Shown here piece by piece: positions 45,931 through 59,250 of a DNA stretch of 64,000 bases. Position numbers and translations under genes: made by a program. Source of the DNA: Chelonoidis abingdonii (taxonomy: Eukaryota; Chordata; Testudines; Testudinidae); the NCBI RefSeq assembly GCF_003597395.2, contig NC_133782.1:9934881-9998880 (forward strand), in the 5' to 3' direction. The notes beneath the pieces were generated by a model that did no database searches, had not been told where the DNA came from, and saw only the letters and a list, made by a program, of their open reading frames with translations. Every line of letters begins with the position of its first letter. Positions within the stretch are counted from its first letter, which is position 1.

Positions 45931-48038
45931 AGTAATAATTTGACTTATTTTTAATTTTGTGTGATAGCCTCATATTGCCTTGGTAGAACCATGATAGTAA
46001 ACTGTCTATTATGTATGAAATAGAACTCCTTGTTGTAGAGCACTCATGAAGGCAGACTTCTTAACTATTACTGATATGCTATTCCCAGGAGTGTTAAAAT
46101 TGGGTATAGCTTGAAAAGCCCTCTGTGATTTGGAGTCAGAATTTAGGGCCTGATCCTGAGGTGCTAAGCACATTTGCTTCCCATTGAAGCTAGTGGAAGT
46201 AGAAGGTGCTCATTGCCTTACTGGATTGGGCTGCTGACTCACCTGGCAAACCAGGCAATGGCTCTTTGGCTCTGTCTTGATGGGGAAGAAGGAGCTGTGG
46301 GGAGGCACAAAGGCTGGCTCTTTCACTTTGTAAGAGCTGTTCTACTCTGTCTCAGATTCTTTACTTAAAAATAGGAAGGGAGTGCTTGGAGAAAACTCTA
46401 TTGTGTATGTGTCCTGATTCTGGTGGACCAGTGTGGAAACACGGCCTGCTCCCCTTCAGCATAATGTTCTCCCATTCTAGGGCAGCCCATCTCTGCTCAG
46501 TGAAGCGTAATATGCAGTAGCCAGAGTCCTTTTACGTACCTTCCTCCATCTGCACGTTCAGAAGAAGCCTTTTAACAAAGAAAATATTCTAGTTTGTTGG
46601 TAATGTCTTAGCTGGGGGAGAGGTTTTTGTACAAACCTGCAAAGGAAGCTTTTTCTAGTCTCTCAGTACCACACTGTAAAACAACGTTTACATTTGGTTA
46701 TAAAATCAAGAGGATTTGCTTTAATGGTACACCTGTTTTAACAAAACCAGATATGTTTTCAAAAAAAAGTATTCATTTTAAGGCATTAATGCACTATTCG
46801 AGCTAAACTGGCCAGCTTTTCCAAGCAAAAACAGCTTAGGAAACATGAGGGAAAACACTTTTGATGGATAAAATCCCCCTACTCCCTGTCTCTCCCCCAA
46901 ATTGTGAAGAAAGGAAAACTTGGTGCACACCATATTTGTTAGAAAAATGCATTAATTGAAATAAAACTGTGGATTTTGTAGTATTTTAATGCAATGTATG
47001 TTACTTTAGCATATTTAAGAAGCCTACTCTTCACTTTATTCTTGTGAAATAGTTTTTTAATCAATGATGTGAAAATCTACTGATAGCAATATCATTCTCC
47101 TGTACTTCTCCTTTAATTCCCTTGAGCATCTTTATGGGTCTCTAAATGTTGCATGCACATGTAAGTTTTGAGCCGTTGTCATGTTCTTTTCCTGAAGGAG
47201 CAAAGTATTAAAAAATACAGTAAGGCTAACTGGTTAATGTTTGGGGGGGGTCTCTTATTCAAGTGAATACATCCCCAAATTGATCATCACAATTAGGCAT
47301 ATATCTGCTCCTAAGCTCTATACATTTGTGAAGGGAGCAAACAGATACTTACTCTCTGACATGAGTGTGTCATGGTGCTACCAAAGGGGAAATGGGTAGG
47401 CAGGGCTTGCATATAGCCCAGGATATTCCACCTTTCTGCACTAACTTGTGGCTGCGGTGGGGGCCTAGAGGGAAGTGCACACTGCACACATTAAAGGATG
47501 TAGTAGTTGCCATTCCTTTGTGCACTCAGCAAGTGTTGTGCCTGCCTTCATCCTCACCTTTCCTCTGAACTTTCACGCATGCAGTGACCCTCTTCTGAAG
47601 CCCCTAGTGGAACAGTAGCCAGTAAACCTAAAATTTGTCCCATAGCATACAAATGAAGACTTGTATAAATCTTAAACAGTTGTTGAAACTCCACTTCTAG
47701 GTGAACTCTTATGTTTGAATCTCTAGGCAGTTTTTTTCTCGCATCTGCTGGAGAAATTATTTTCTGCCCACATTTTTGGGCTGTCTTTAATATAATATTT
47801 GTTTGGCTCTAGCAAAATGCTCTGTCTGCTCCATAATGTTTAAGTATCATGCCTAGTGTGCTATAAATACAGTGGTCATTATAAAAATGATCTATTGTTG
47901 TCAGTCACATCAGGAGCTCTTTAGCATAAGCCTACTTGTGCATGATGACATTCTGGGTAACTTCCACTTTCCTCTAAAGGTGCCTTAAGCTTTAAGGTAC
48001 TTACAAAGAAGCCTTTCTAGTCTTCAATCCTCTTTTTT
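45617..48038. other. Unassigned stretch with a 26-T run
   Basis: A homopolymer of 26 T occupies 45901-45926. A near-duplicated 'ggtattgctgat' occurs at about 45761 and 45775. No SINE or LINE body adjoins the T run on the side where its tail would point, so its origin is unclear. Confidence 0.5.
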
Positions 48039-48043
48039 GGCCC

Positions 48044-48917
48044 TGTTATAAGCATAAGTCCCAATTCTGAACCTTAGCGTCCAAAATGTGGGTGCCTGCA
48101 TGAAATCTCCAAGCTTAATTACCAGTTTAGATCTGATAGCGCTGCCACCAGCCAGATTCCAGTGTCTGGTGCACTCTGGTCTCCCCAAAACCTTCCCTGG
48201 GGGACCCCAAGACTCAGATGCCCTGAGTCTACAACAAAGGGAAATAACCCCCTCCCCTTGTCTCCTCTTTATTTCTTCCCCGGCTTTCCCTCCCTGGATG
48301 GCTCTAGACGTCACCCTGTTCAAGTCCTGAAATGCAAACAGAGAGATCCAGTTTCTTTTCACCTCTCAGAGTCCCTGCAAGGTAAGCTTTGCAACTCTGA
48401 CACAAAGAGATTTTCCCCTTCCCCCCCTGTTTCCTTCCTCCCCACCAATTCCCTGGCGAGTTTTAACTAGGAAAAAATCCAACAGGTCTTGAAAAGAAAG
48501 CTTTATATAAAAGAAAGAAAAAGACATAAAAATGATCTCTGTATCAAAGTTGACAATATACAGGGTATTTGGCTTAAAGAAAAATGAATAAACAGCCTTA
48601 TCCAAAAAGAAATACAATTTAAAACATTCCAGCAAACTACACACATGTAAATACAAAAACAATATAAAAACCTATTGTCTTCTACCTTTGTACTTATACT
48701 TGGAAACAGATTAGAAAATCTGAAGGTAGAGAGATCCTCTCTGAGCCGAGAGAGCACTAGAGCAGAGACACAGACAAAAGAGACACACCCAAAAATTCCC
48801 TCCCTGAGCTTTGAAAAATCTGGTCTCCTGATTGGTCCTCTGGTCAGGTGTGTGGTTCCCTTTGTTAACCCTTTACAGGTAAAAGAAACATTAACCCTTA
48901 GCTATCTGTTTATGACA
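48044..48917. mobile_element. Solo LTR (copy A) with perfect 5-bp duplication
   Basis: Termini TGTTATAAGC and GTTTATGACA are the TG/CA ends of an 874-bp LTR. GGCCC flanks both sides (48039-48043 and 48918-48922), a perfect retroviral-type duplication that shows a solo LTR. It shares long blocks with copy B at 61553-62434, for example 'aagcttaattaccag' and 'ttagctatctgttt'. TATA- and AATAAA-like words occur on both strands, so the transcription direction was not settled. No protein is encoded. Confidence 0.88.
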
Positions 48918-48922
48918 GGCCC

Positions 48923-50682
48923 TCAACACTCCAGTTATAAGATCAGTTAGGTGTGACAGGAATTTCAGTGCTGAATGGCTAAGGATATCTGGTGCAAGAT
49001 GGGGATGAAATGAACATTGAATATCATGGGTGGTGCAGGAACTCAACAAAGTAACATGAAATGTGTATTTCCCAAGAGCTGTCAGGTAGTTATTCTCCAT
49101 CATAAAAGATTAGAATACATGACTAGATAAACTGTTCCCTCCACCATTGTGCACTCTTGAAGACAGATATATGAACAAACAGGAATATCATGTAAAATAT
49201 TCTGTTGATAATACAGGCTTTTGCGAGAGATCAAAGTCCAGAAAAGTTAGTCTGTCCTATCCTAAAAGGATGCCATCCACTGTTGCACCCCTCTTCCTCA
49301 ATTCCCATTCAATGCAAAGGAAGTTCTGGGCCCTCGGCACCACATCGGATCAGACCCCAGAGGACTGTCTTGAAATTGTGTGTTGAGCACTTTACAACTT
49401 GTAGTTCTTTCACTCATTACCAAGACTGTCATGCAGGAAAAAAAGAGACTTTTTTTTAATCGTTAAAGGACACCATCAAATATTTTATCATGTAAAGTCA
49501 GAAGCATATATCTTCAGTAAAACCTCCTACCCAATCTCCACCCCTACACAAAAGACACATCTTTGACTTGTAACTTAAAATGCAATCCTATAGCAAGCAG
49601 TAGCAAAGAAATGCTGATTCTCAGTTCAACACAGACCAGTCTGTGAAACCTGAACTTCTCCACCTCAGCTTTCACAAAATTCTAATTTATCCAAAGAATA
49701 CTGTACACCCCATAACTGTCCCCCTCCCCCAAATCTCTGCCTTCTCCAAACATCTGCCAAACCTAATGGGTCTTGCAGAATGCTCTAATTGTTAAACTTG
49801 GGCTATTATGGAACAAGGTAAGGAGTAAATTTCTCTCATTGCAGAAGTTGAAAGGCTGTTGAAGATTTAGAGATTAAGCTTACTCTGTTAGACACCTAAT
49901 GTAACTTCAGAAGTAAAAGTATGTGCCCTGCTTCACTCTAAATGATACCTTCTGGCTCCTTGATGTGTAAGTTGCACAAATTTACACACACTGTAACCAT
50001 GCATAAAGGAATAAGTCTAGGGGAGTCCAACTGAGTGCAATGGAACAAGAGTTACACTAACTTCTTAACTTGGCCCATAGATCCAAACTGAGGTCTGGAA
50101 CCAGATCGAAACTTTCCTAAAGCCTGGGGGGAGAGAACACCATGCAGTTCTGTGTCGGGCTAATCCTCTTTTCTGTCTTTTCACAAGCCATTCCTCACAT
50201 CATATTTGTGTATTAAATTTGTGCCTCTAGCTCTGAAAATTGAGCTCCCATTTAGGACTGACAACTTTCTGGAAAATCTTTTTTTTTTTTCTTTTTTTAA
50301 ACTCCATGGGACATTGCAGCTGCATTTGCACATCAAAATATTTTGAATTTGATTGTCAGAATTTTTTCTAGAAATCAACTTTTTCCCCTATTATAGCTTT
50401 TTTACTTAGATTTGAACCTCTGCCTTTAGTTTTGCTCGTTTCTGCTTTAGGACATCTTTGGTAGTTATGGTTTCTGTTTTTTTGTGTTGGGGTGCCCTCT
50501 GGTGTTTGTTGTTTGAACTGCTGTTTTTCTGTTGTCTCCTGGGGTTTTCCCAGCAACAGTGCTTTGTTTTTATTCTTGCTACTCTTTTACATGCAAATTA
50601 ACTAGAAAAACCAGTTTATTTACCTGTGTGTGTTGCTGGGTACTTGATTCCCAATTGGAATTCTATTGCTTAACAATAGACA
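48923..50682. other. Stretch between LTR copy A and its detached end
   Basis: No retroviral gag, pol or env motif was seen, so this does not look like a provirus interior. It contains a T-rich tract at about 50279-50300. Confidence 0.4.
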
Positions 50683-50740
50683 CTTTGTCAACCCTTTACA
50701 GGTAAAAGAAACATTAACCCTTAGCTATCTGTTTATGACA
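50683..50740. mobile_element. Detached 58-bp LTR end (copy C)
   Basis: Matches the last 58 bases of LTR copy A (48860-48917) with a single difference by eye (C for T at 50689), ending at the same 'tttatgaca' terminus. The similarity stops at once on both sides. Same orientation as copy A. Confidence 0.88.
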
Positions 50741-53700
50741 TCCCCCTATCAAAATTTTGTCAAACTCCTTGTTTTCATGGACACTTTCTGAAAGGAGGGT
50801 GGGACTTTATTTGTCCTACTCATCTAAGAACATGGGAACAGTTTATAATAAAGGTGCTGTTTTATTGAGATCGACTGTAGCATTTTCCTTGTTTATATAC
50901 TGAAATCTTGGCTACAAATCTCCTCGGATCCAGAGCTGCTGTTCAGATAGTTGAAATGTTTATAATATGACACAGTTCTCCCCATTTGTACCCCTCAGAT
51001 GACTCTAGCTATGAATACAGGCTGTATTGTCTCTTACAAAGCTATAGTGTTAACTTTGGGAAAAGATTCTGGATAACTTTGACTAGCAATAACACTTGTA
51101 ATCATATATTAATGCAAAGAAGGGGGTAATAAAGTCTAATACTTTAATATGTGAAATGATCATAGTATGTATCCAGTTTCCTCCCTCCTTATCTGCAGAA
51201 CTATATAATTTAAGGTGTAATGTGGTGCCTTCTTTGACACATCTGGAATAGCTCCCATCCAGAGTGAGAAGACTTGGACTGATGGCCTAAGGGTCCTATC
51301 TGCTGTGGCAAATCCTATGGATCAGGGCTGACTCCTCAGCTGGTGTGAAATAATATATCTACATTGACTTCAATAGATCTATGTTGAATTACACCACCTG
51401 TGGATAAACAGCCTGTGTTATACAGGCAACCAGAGCATATGATCAGTGAACCCTTCCAGCCTTGTCTATTCTATATATTTTAATGTGAACACAATTTTCA
51501 AAAGACTAAGTTCTTTCATTTCCCACCCCTGGTTGTATGACAATTACAATATACCATTTAGGGCTATGTTATACCAGTATATGACTTTAATATTCAAAAG
51601 GACTTGGAAAAATAAGAAAATGTAGCTTGTCAAACAATTAAAACTAGTGGTTTGCAGTTTCATTGAGGTGTATGGTAGGTAAGTTTTGTAAGTATGTTCC
51701 AACTTGCTAATGTAATCTTTAGTAACTAATAAGATAATTGTTCTAGCCATCTTCAGTGGTGGCTCACTTTTCACTTACACCAAATTCACCTGAAAAATAA
51801 CATGGTACCTTCAGACTTATAAGGCAATGTAACCTAAGCTAAAACACCTTTGTGTATATTCACGTTTTATTCTTATTAAGTTACAAGTTAAACAGAGCTG
51901 ACTTTGCTGTCATAAGCAAACCAGTATGGCCCCTTCCCTTTCCTTATGAGTCTGCGGTCACCTACACAAACATACAGCCGTTGCATGTTTTTCTGCCCGA
52001 GGCCTTTTCTGTCTGTAAGATGGATCCAGCCCAGGGGAATGACTGGCTGTTCCTTGTGACACTGGAATAAGTGGTGACTCTGGTTTCTCAACTGACACTA
52101 ACTACTCATTTGGTATAATATTATTTATTGAAAATCGCATAACTACAAAATTTTCAGCTATTCAATTCCTGTAACTAGATATCCTTCAACTGATAACCCA
52201 TCTTCAGCAAAAACAAAATGATACTGCCATATTTTGCAAGAGTAAATCTTCATGCTGGAATGATTTATGTGTCAATAAAACCAAACAAAAACTAATTGGG
52301 TAGGGTGAGACTACCAAAAATCATGTTCATAATGAAAAACAGAAGTAGAGCTAATTACTCTGGCGCAGTGTTCCATATAGCTATCATTCTACAGTCAAAT
52401 TGGTATTCTGTTTAATTGTACAATTAATGAACATATAAATTATGTTCAGCTTTTCTACCACTAAAGAACTTATTTGAATTGCCTCTGTTTAAAACACATA
52501 TGCGACTCAATGCGCACATTATTAAAATGAGTTTAGCTATCTACGTTCAAGGTATTTCCTAATCATTAAACAATTACTCCCCTGGTGTTTAGATGTTGCT
52601 TTTGCTGTAAGAAATAACTTAATATCCTCTTTGCAAATAAACAGCTATTAGTCTTACACATACAGATTTCCCTCTCTTCCTGCCCCTCCCCACAAATTAT
52701 TGAGGACCTCTTGGTAGAGAAGAATGCTTTCAATCTGCTTTGTAGATCAGAGCTAGGTCACTCTTCAGATTTTTTTTTTCCCCCCCCACCCACTATTTTC
52801 TCACTTGGAAAAGAGATTATTCCTTTTAGCTTCTCCACGTAATGCATGTTGGTTGTTCTATGCTGGTCACACATCCTATATGAGACATAACATATGCCAT
52901 ATGAAACTCACCAGAAAGTACTGCATTAGCGGGTCCACTGCCTCAGTGTACCTAGAGGGTTAACCTAAAAGGTTATAATCTACAGCAAGGATGAGCAACT
53001 TTTGAAATAAACTAAAAACCTGTCAGGTCATACTTCTCGTTTTAAGAGGCTACATATTGCCTAATGCTGAAATGTTTGCTAAGGTACAGCATCTTGACAT
53101 ACAGTTAATCATGTAACTGTATAAATCCAAAGTGGTCTTAAATATAGAAGTCCTTTATAGCACCACCTTTAAAAACAAAAAAAACAGCTTAAACATCAGT
53201 CTTTCACTGACCCTTTTTTCAGTGCACAGAAGAGCAGGAGATTAAGAAATGAAAATAACAAAACAAAACCTCTCAATGCTTTTTTCACCGCTGCTTGCCA
53301 GTTAGTGTGAAACTCAAGGGTGAGCCTGCCTGTGCACTAAGATCGGCACATCTATATCCATTTTAATGCATCCATCCTGCATAAGATGGAAGAGTTTTTT
53401 TCATCTGTCAGTCGATTTTCTTCCTTTTGACATTAAATGACTTATTGTAGAGAAGTTACTTTCCCAGATGTACACGCTCCCAAACCCAGCACACAATTTC
53501 AAAGACCACCTTCTCAGATTTGGGGAACAGGACTGAGGAAGCAGTTTCTAAAACTGAATGCCCCTTCTATTCTTTGGAACAAAGAAGGGATCAATCTGCA
53601 GTTTGCACAGTTCTAGTGGCAATTGAGAAGCCTGGACGCTGACAACAGTTGCAACTAGCTCAATTTAGAAAGGATCAGTTGCAGTCAAATTTTGAAATGC

Positions 53701-54035
53701 GGTTGCTTAATTTCAATAACCTATTTTAAGAATGTTCAAAATTGGTAGTGTACCTGCGAAAGTCTGACTTGCATTCTTGTACTTGCGTCACAACTGCAGC
53801 ACCCATGTGGGAAAAATCCAAAAGCAACGGGTGAGTCTTAAAGTCTGAGCTTGATTTGGAAACAATCTGGGTAAGCAGCAAGGTCCAAGGCAGCCTGCTC
53901 CCTGCCCTGCCATTGCAGAGTCAAATATTTTAGATGTTGAATTGTATCAGTCAAAAATGCCTTCTTGTAAAGCAACTGAATATTTCAGTCTTTTTTTCTG
54001 AAACTCCCTAGTGTCAGAACTCGGTTATCTTTCTG
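50741..54035. other. Mostly unassigned stretch
   Basis: 51320-51400 is a scrap of an old amniote repeat. 51405-51475 ('tgtgttatacaggcaaccag' and 'cccttccagccttg') resembles the last bases of a CR1 3' end on the plus strand. The rest is AT-rich and unassigned. Confidence 0.4.
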
Positions 54036-54087
54036 AAAGACACCATCTCCTTTCAAAGTGCAAAGACACCATCTCCTTTCAAAGTGC
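54036..54087. repeat. Exact 26-bp tandem duplication
   Basis: The unit beginning 'aaagacaccatctccttt' is repeated twice without change (54036-54061 and 54062-54087). A recent local duplication. Confidence 0.95.
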
Positions 54088-55689
54088 ATCTCCAGGCATT
54101 TACCATGATTCATCCATCACACTTCAGTATATTGCTCCAAATCACTGTACTCTCATCCACTTTAGAGAAAAGCCACATACCTGTGATGACTCGGTGCTCT
54201 GTTGCCACATCAGATCATGTTGAACTTTGATGACCACCCATTCATGAAATGATCAAAGTCCAGCAGTTTTTCCTCACCGCAACTCTTGTTGAATAATGCA
54301 GTGCAGTGTTAGGCCACCCTAGTGTGCTTCTATAAATCTACAAATCCCACCTTTTGATCCATGCATGGCAGGTGCTCAATCATTAATCACAGCTGACAAC
54401 TTTCAAAACCTCCAATATCTGCAACAGGCTCCCAAAACCCACCAAAATATCTGCATGCTTTCTTCCATGTTATGAGGCTGACTTCATAAGTTCTTCCTTC
54501 ATGTTAAAATTTCTGTCATCTATCCATATGTATATCAGTAACTGTCTTACAGCTGCACTGTTTTCTCGTGCTGAAGAAAAGTAAGAACCATCTTGCATAA
54601 TTTCCTTTAATTTTTCTTCCACATGATCAAACATGTCTGAAACGCCTCGTGAAACTTAGCCCAAAGTGTGTATGGGGGGGGGGGGAGGAAATCCCAAGGA
54701 TGCCTTTGAAAATTCCACAGAGCACTAGATACTCGGGTGACTTGAGTGAAAATGACCTGTGCCCAGTTCCCACTTCAGCCCTTAGATTGGAGTCCAAAGG
54801 GGTAGTTGTGCTTACCGAAAGCTTTTGCAAATTTGATCTGTAGTGTGAAATAGCTGCCCTAATCTGCTTCCCATTCCACAACTGCAACTCTCAAGTACAG
54901 AATGGGGAAACTGGCTTTTACTATGATTATATAATGCAATGATCAACTAGGTGCACCCTCATCTAATTTTTTAGACTCTTCTTTCAGTAAGGTGCTTGTG
55001 AGATCATTGCTTTCTTCCAGTGGGCCACAGGAAACAATGAGAATTGCTGAAGTGTCTTGAGTAACCTTGGACTACGGAGCAAGCAGTGTCTGGAGAACAT
55101 GGTGTCATATAGTAATGAAGTTTTGAAAATTTTTGTGGCTGACAAAACTGGCTGAGACCTTGACAGCTTGGGCTTCTAGAACTGAGCAAATTTTCAAAGG
55201 ATACCACTCTCCTCTGCTTTGAAAATTCCATTGCTTTTTTTGGAGTCCCCCACTTAGACACTCAAATCTTTTGCAAAGCACCCAAAGGAGATCTTGAAAA
55301 TGCTCCTGCTTACTCATTATGGCTAGTTAATTAAAGCACAGAAGTGCGTGCTTAAATCCCATTGACCCTGTGGGTGTAAGTGCTTTGCTGAATTGCGTGC
55401 CTTTAATTGTTGAATTTTGCAATCTAGAATATTTCTGGTTTAAGACGAGCTCTATAGTCTTATCTGTTTATCTAGATTTTGGCTAATGTTTTGTCTCTGG
55501 ACTCTTCTGTTTTTTAGTCTTTGTTGCAAGATGCTATGTGAGAACAGTGCTATTTAGATGTTTATCATGTCCTTCCCAAGAAAATGCTTCTATACAAGGT
55601 ATTCCCAAGGGTCATGGATGCTGTCTGGGTTATGTTTGCTAAGAAGAAACATGAAGGGGCAATGATAAGTGTATCAGAAGAACAGAAAG

Positions 55690-55930
55690 AATTGAAGATG
55701 GAAAAAATCTGGCTCCATTGAGGAGCAGATAAATCCTAAACTGACCTTCAGAGAATAACTGATAAATGCAAAAGTGAAAAGAATGCATTTGAGGCTTGAA
55801 AAAAGTACTCATTTTTATTTAAGTACATAAAGAACAAGATGTTAGCGAAGGAGACAATAAGGCCTCTGAAAGCCTACTAGAATAATTTACTGATAGAGGA
55901 GGTAGACAGTGTTTAAAATAAATTGTCTGA
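55690..55930 (+). mobile_element. Possible CR1 relic
   Basis: Plus-strand translation near 55820-55862 gives KYIKNKMLAKETIRP, reminiscent of the segment ahead of the CR1 reverse-transcriptase core. The resemblance is weak and there is no catalytic motif. It ends where the foldback MITE at 55934 begins. Confidence 0.3.
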
Positions 55931-55933
55931 CTT

Positions 55934-56198
55934 AAGGCTTGTCTTCATGGAGACTTAATGTGCAGCAAGCCGGTGTGTAAATCTACACTGCACCATCTTG
56001 CCTTGCAGTAATGTCCCATTTGGACAAAAGTTCCATAGTGCTCTTTGGCGTACTGCTGTTTCAAATGGTAATATATCAAAGCACACTACGGTTTTCAGTG
56101 TATGGTACCAGGGCCCACATGGGCACTTAGTGTGGTAAGCTGTGTGCCACAGAGATGCTCACAGGTGTGCATGCCCTAAATTGGTGTAGACAAGCCCT
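55934..56198. mobile_element. Foldback MITE with 'gcttgtct' ends
   Basis: 'aaggcttgtct' at the left is inverted as 'agacaagccct' at the right, and most of the body is loosely self-complementary. It resembles turtle Harbinger-like MITEs with 'agggcttgtctaca' ends. No clear target duplication. Confidence 0.68.
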
Positions 56199-58029
56199 GA
56201 AGCAGATAAGTGACCACTACAAAACAGATGTTTTGTTTTAGCCAGGTTTGGAGCAAATGATGGCAAGGATTACTCCTCCTAGGCTTGCAATCCTTGCTAA
56301 CCCTTTTGAATACCCAGCATGCTATTCCACCTCTCACAGCAAGATCCTCTGAAAATAAGCAAATTCCTAGCTGATGACATCCTCTTTGGAAAGTAGCAAC
56401 TGCACTTCCTAAGGTTACAAATCACTGTGTGCATTTTGCACAGGTACAAGCATATATTATTGCCAACCCATACTATCAAACTGAGCCTGGGCTCTAAAAA
56501 TCCTGAGTGGCTAAAACTCATAGGAACTTGAACTTTACTTAAAACTAGGTACACTTTTTCATGCTTTTCTCAGAAATCGTGAGGGCTAGAAACTTACTTA
56601 AAATAAAAGGAAGGAAAGCTGAGTTTTTCACATAATTGTAGAACCTCTGAAGCGACAGCATTAAGAAAACACCAATTATAGCAAGCTATTCAATAAAATC
56701 ATGAGTTGGCAATGTGTGTATTTCCACTATCTTACAAAATTCTAACCTCTTCCATCATTCTAAATGTTTTTCTGTCTACTTTTGGAAATATTTGGTTTCT
56801 CCAGTAGAGTAGGAGCTCCTAGGCAGGTAGAGCAGAATGAAAACTGCAAAAATATTGATACTGTTAAAATTTTAAACAAATTCACTTTAGCTATGTTTGT
56901 GCCACTTTTGTGTTCATTTTCCACAAACACTCCTGTGAATGTATGTTTGCAGGGGGGTTTATGCAACTATCTGGAAAATATTCACACACAATGAATTGGG
57001 AACTCCTTCTCCATGAGCACTTACCGTTGGAACTCTAGTTCTAGGAATTATCTAATCAATCTGGAAAGAAAGATGCACCAAGTGACTAAGAGTGATCAAT
57101 CTTATCAACTGTTCTCAGCAAGCAGCTCACAAACATACTAGAAACAAAGGATTGGTTGTATTGAGGCACTTGGAAATGATTGCAAACAACTTCTGGACAG
57201 TTAGTGAACAGGCATAAAATTCATTAGATCACTTATGTTGGGAACTGTGGGCCAGGACTTCAAAATTTGTTGGCTGTTTGGAGCAGCTGGTGAGAGGAAG
57301 GAGAGAGCGAGACGGGTGAAGGATTACCTTGGAGCATTTCTTGTAGAGGTTGCAGAACTGATAGCTGAAAACACATAAAACAAAATACAGAAGCACTTTC
57401 CTGAGGGTGAAAGGCTATTGCTATTATGGGGTTTAGGAGTCTTCAACTGGGCTTTTACAACCCTGAGTAGGGCCTCGAGACAAGTCAGAGATGATTCTTA
57501 CTGGTTCTCTGACAAGCTAAATAGTATGAGATGCTCGGGTTAGGGAACAGAGCTGTTGGACCAGGACAAACCCATCTCCGTGCTGAAGCCAATGCAGTAC
57601 AGTGGTATGAAGTGTGCATGTGTGTTTCCTCATTCAGAATTATGCAAGTGTCTCAAGCATTAGCTCTGCACTGACTGCCTGACTTTGTTGTTCTCCTGAT
57701 ACATCTGTCTCACCTTGGGGGAAAAAATGAATAGATCTAAATGAGGAATCTAAAGAAAACCATGCAGCTGTAAATTAGCCCTCTATCGCTGGGGAAGATG
57801 AGGGATTTCCTATTCTGGAAGCATTTCCACATTTCCCTAAATTTGTTTTTTTGGTTTTGGTGGGTTTTTTTAACTAATTGACTGACAGACTGAGAAGATG
57901 TGCAGGTTCTTATTTTACTCTACAGTAAATTGATGACTTTTTTTGTTGATTAAAATAACTGTGGTGATGGTTAATATACAGAGTAATAAATATCAAAATG
58001 ATGTGAATGGAGAGGAACAGGTGGATTAA
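56199..58029. other. Stretch with no supported feature
   Basis: Nothing recognised. Confidence 0.4.
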
Positions 58030-58380
58030 TGAGGTTTATCTTAGTGCAACAAAATGTAAAATAATGCAGCAAGGGATATAAAACCAGAACAGGAAATATT
58101 CTCAGTGCTCAGAGTATAAACCAATGAACTGGAAGAGATTCCTAGAAGTCTTGGCCTGTTCAATTCTAAAACCAATATTGAACAACACTAAGTAAAAGCA
58201 ACCTAAGTCCAGAAATGCATAAGGAAAGGACATATGTGGAATATCTGCAGAGAGAATTCTAAGGCAGGGATTAATGAGGACATGCTGGCAAATTGTGTGT
58301 AGGATTATGGTCTGCCTGTAATATGAGGAAGGTACAGCAGAGGGCAACCAGACAGACTTGAGGTTGCAACTTTACGTGAA
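58030..58380 (+). mobile_element. Diverged CR1 LINE fragment
   Basis: Words in CR1 order: 'aaaatgtaaaataatgcagc', 'gaaatgcataaggaaaggac', 'caaattgtgtgtaggattat' and 'cagcagagggcaaccagac'. These correspond to the part of ORF2 after the reverse-transcriptase core. No intact frame remains. Confidence 0.55.
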
Positions 58381-58419
58381 AATATTAGACTATGTGGCAG
58401 ATTCTGCTTTCACTTACAG

Positions 58420-58747
58420 CAGTGTTTCCCAAATTGTCCCACTGCTTTTGTAGGGAAAGCCCCTGACAGGACTAGCCAGTTTACCTGCCGCATGCACAGG
58501 TTCGGCCAATCGCAGCTCCCACTAGCCACGGTTCTCTGCTCCAGGGCAATGAGAGCCGCTGGAAGCGGCCCGGGCTGAGGGACATGCTGGCCGCCACTTC
58601 CAACAGGTCCCTTTGGCCTGCAGCCATGAACCGCAGTCAGTGGGAGCTGTGATCGGCCGAACATGCGCATGCAGCAAGTAAACAAACCGGCCAGGCCCAC
58701 CAAGGGCTTTCCCTACACAAGTTGCATCCCAAGTTTGGGCAACGCTG
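58420..58747. mobile_element. hAT-like foldback MITE with 8-bp duplication
   Basis: Termini 'cagtgtttcccaaattg' and 'aagtttgggcaacgctg' are inverted. Flanks 'acttacag' (58412-58419) and 'acttacac' (58748-58755) agree in seven of eight. The arms are self-complementary over much of their length, e.g. 'cgcagctcccactagcc' against 'cagtgggagctgtgat'. It is inserted in an older repeat whose wording 'ttcacttacac' continues on the far side. Confidence 0.87.
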
Positions 58748-59039
58748 ACTTACACCAATACCAGTGCAAAGGAATTTCAGCGAAGTATTATGGCCTAATG
58801 CTGATGGCTCCAGCTAGTAATGGCTGATAACTCTAGGTCCTAGTCCTTTGTCTTTCTCTATTTTGCGCATCACTGATCACAACAAACAATAAAAAAGTAG
58901 GCTTTTTTAAAGCATGCCAGGATTTTAAGTTTGACGTCTGCAGTTCCCACAAGGTTGGTAGGAAGTATGAATTTTCATACCAGCTGCTGGTTGCCACTTA
59001 GAACTTTCTTCATGCAAAGATAGATATAATACCTAGCAT

Positions 59040-59250
59040 GTGTATATATATCACTCCATCAGTAGAACTCAAAGCGCTTTACGAAGGTGGTCAGTGTCAT
59101 TATCCCCACTTTTCAGATGGGGAAATTGACACCCAAAGAGTTGAAGTGATTTACCCAAGGTCACCCAGCAGGTCAGTGACAGAGACAGAAATAGAAGCAA
59201 GGGCTCCAGAGTCCAGTCTAGTGCTCTATCCACAAAGCTACACGGTCTCA
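59040..59250 (-). repeat. MIR / CORE SINE, reverse
   Basis: 'ccccacttttcagatgggga', 'aagtgatttacccaaggtca' and 'agtgctctatccacaaagct' are MIR in reverse, preceded by 'aaagcgctttacgaagg' as often found on the MIR 3' tail. One of the best-preserved MIR copies here. Confidence 0.78.

Noticed and set aside
48024..48362. 112-codon minus-strand open frame
   Set aside because: It lies within an LTR, which is not expected to encode protein, and has no recognisable motif.
48860..50740. A provirus bounded by LTR copies A and C
   Set aside because: Copy A has its own perfect 5-bp duplication, copy C is only 58 bp, and no retroviral coding motif lies between them.
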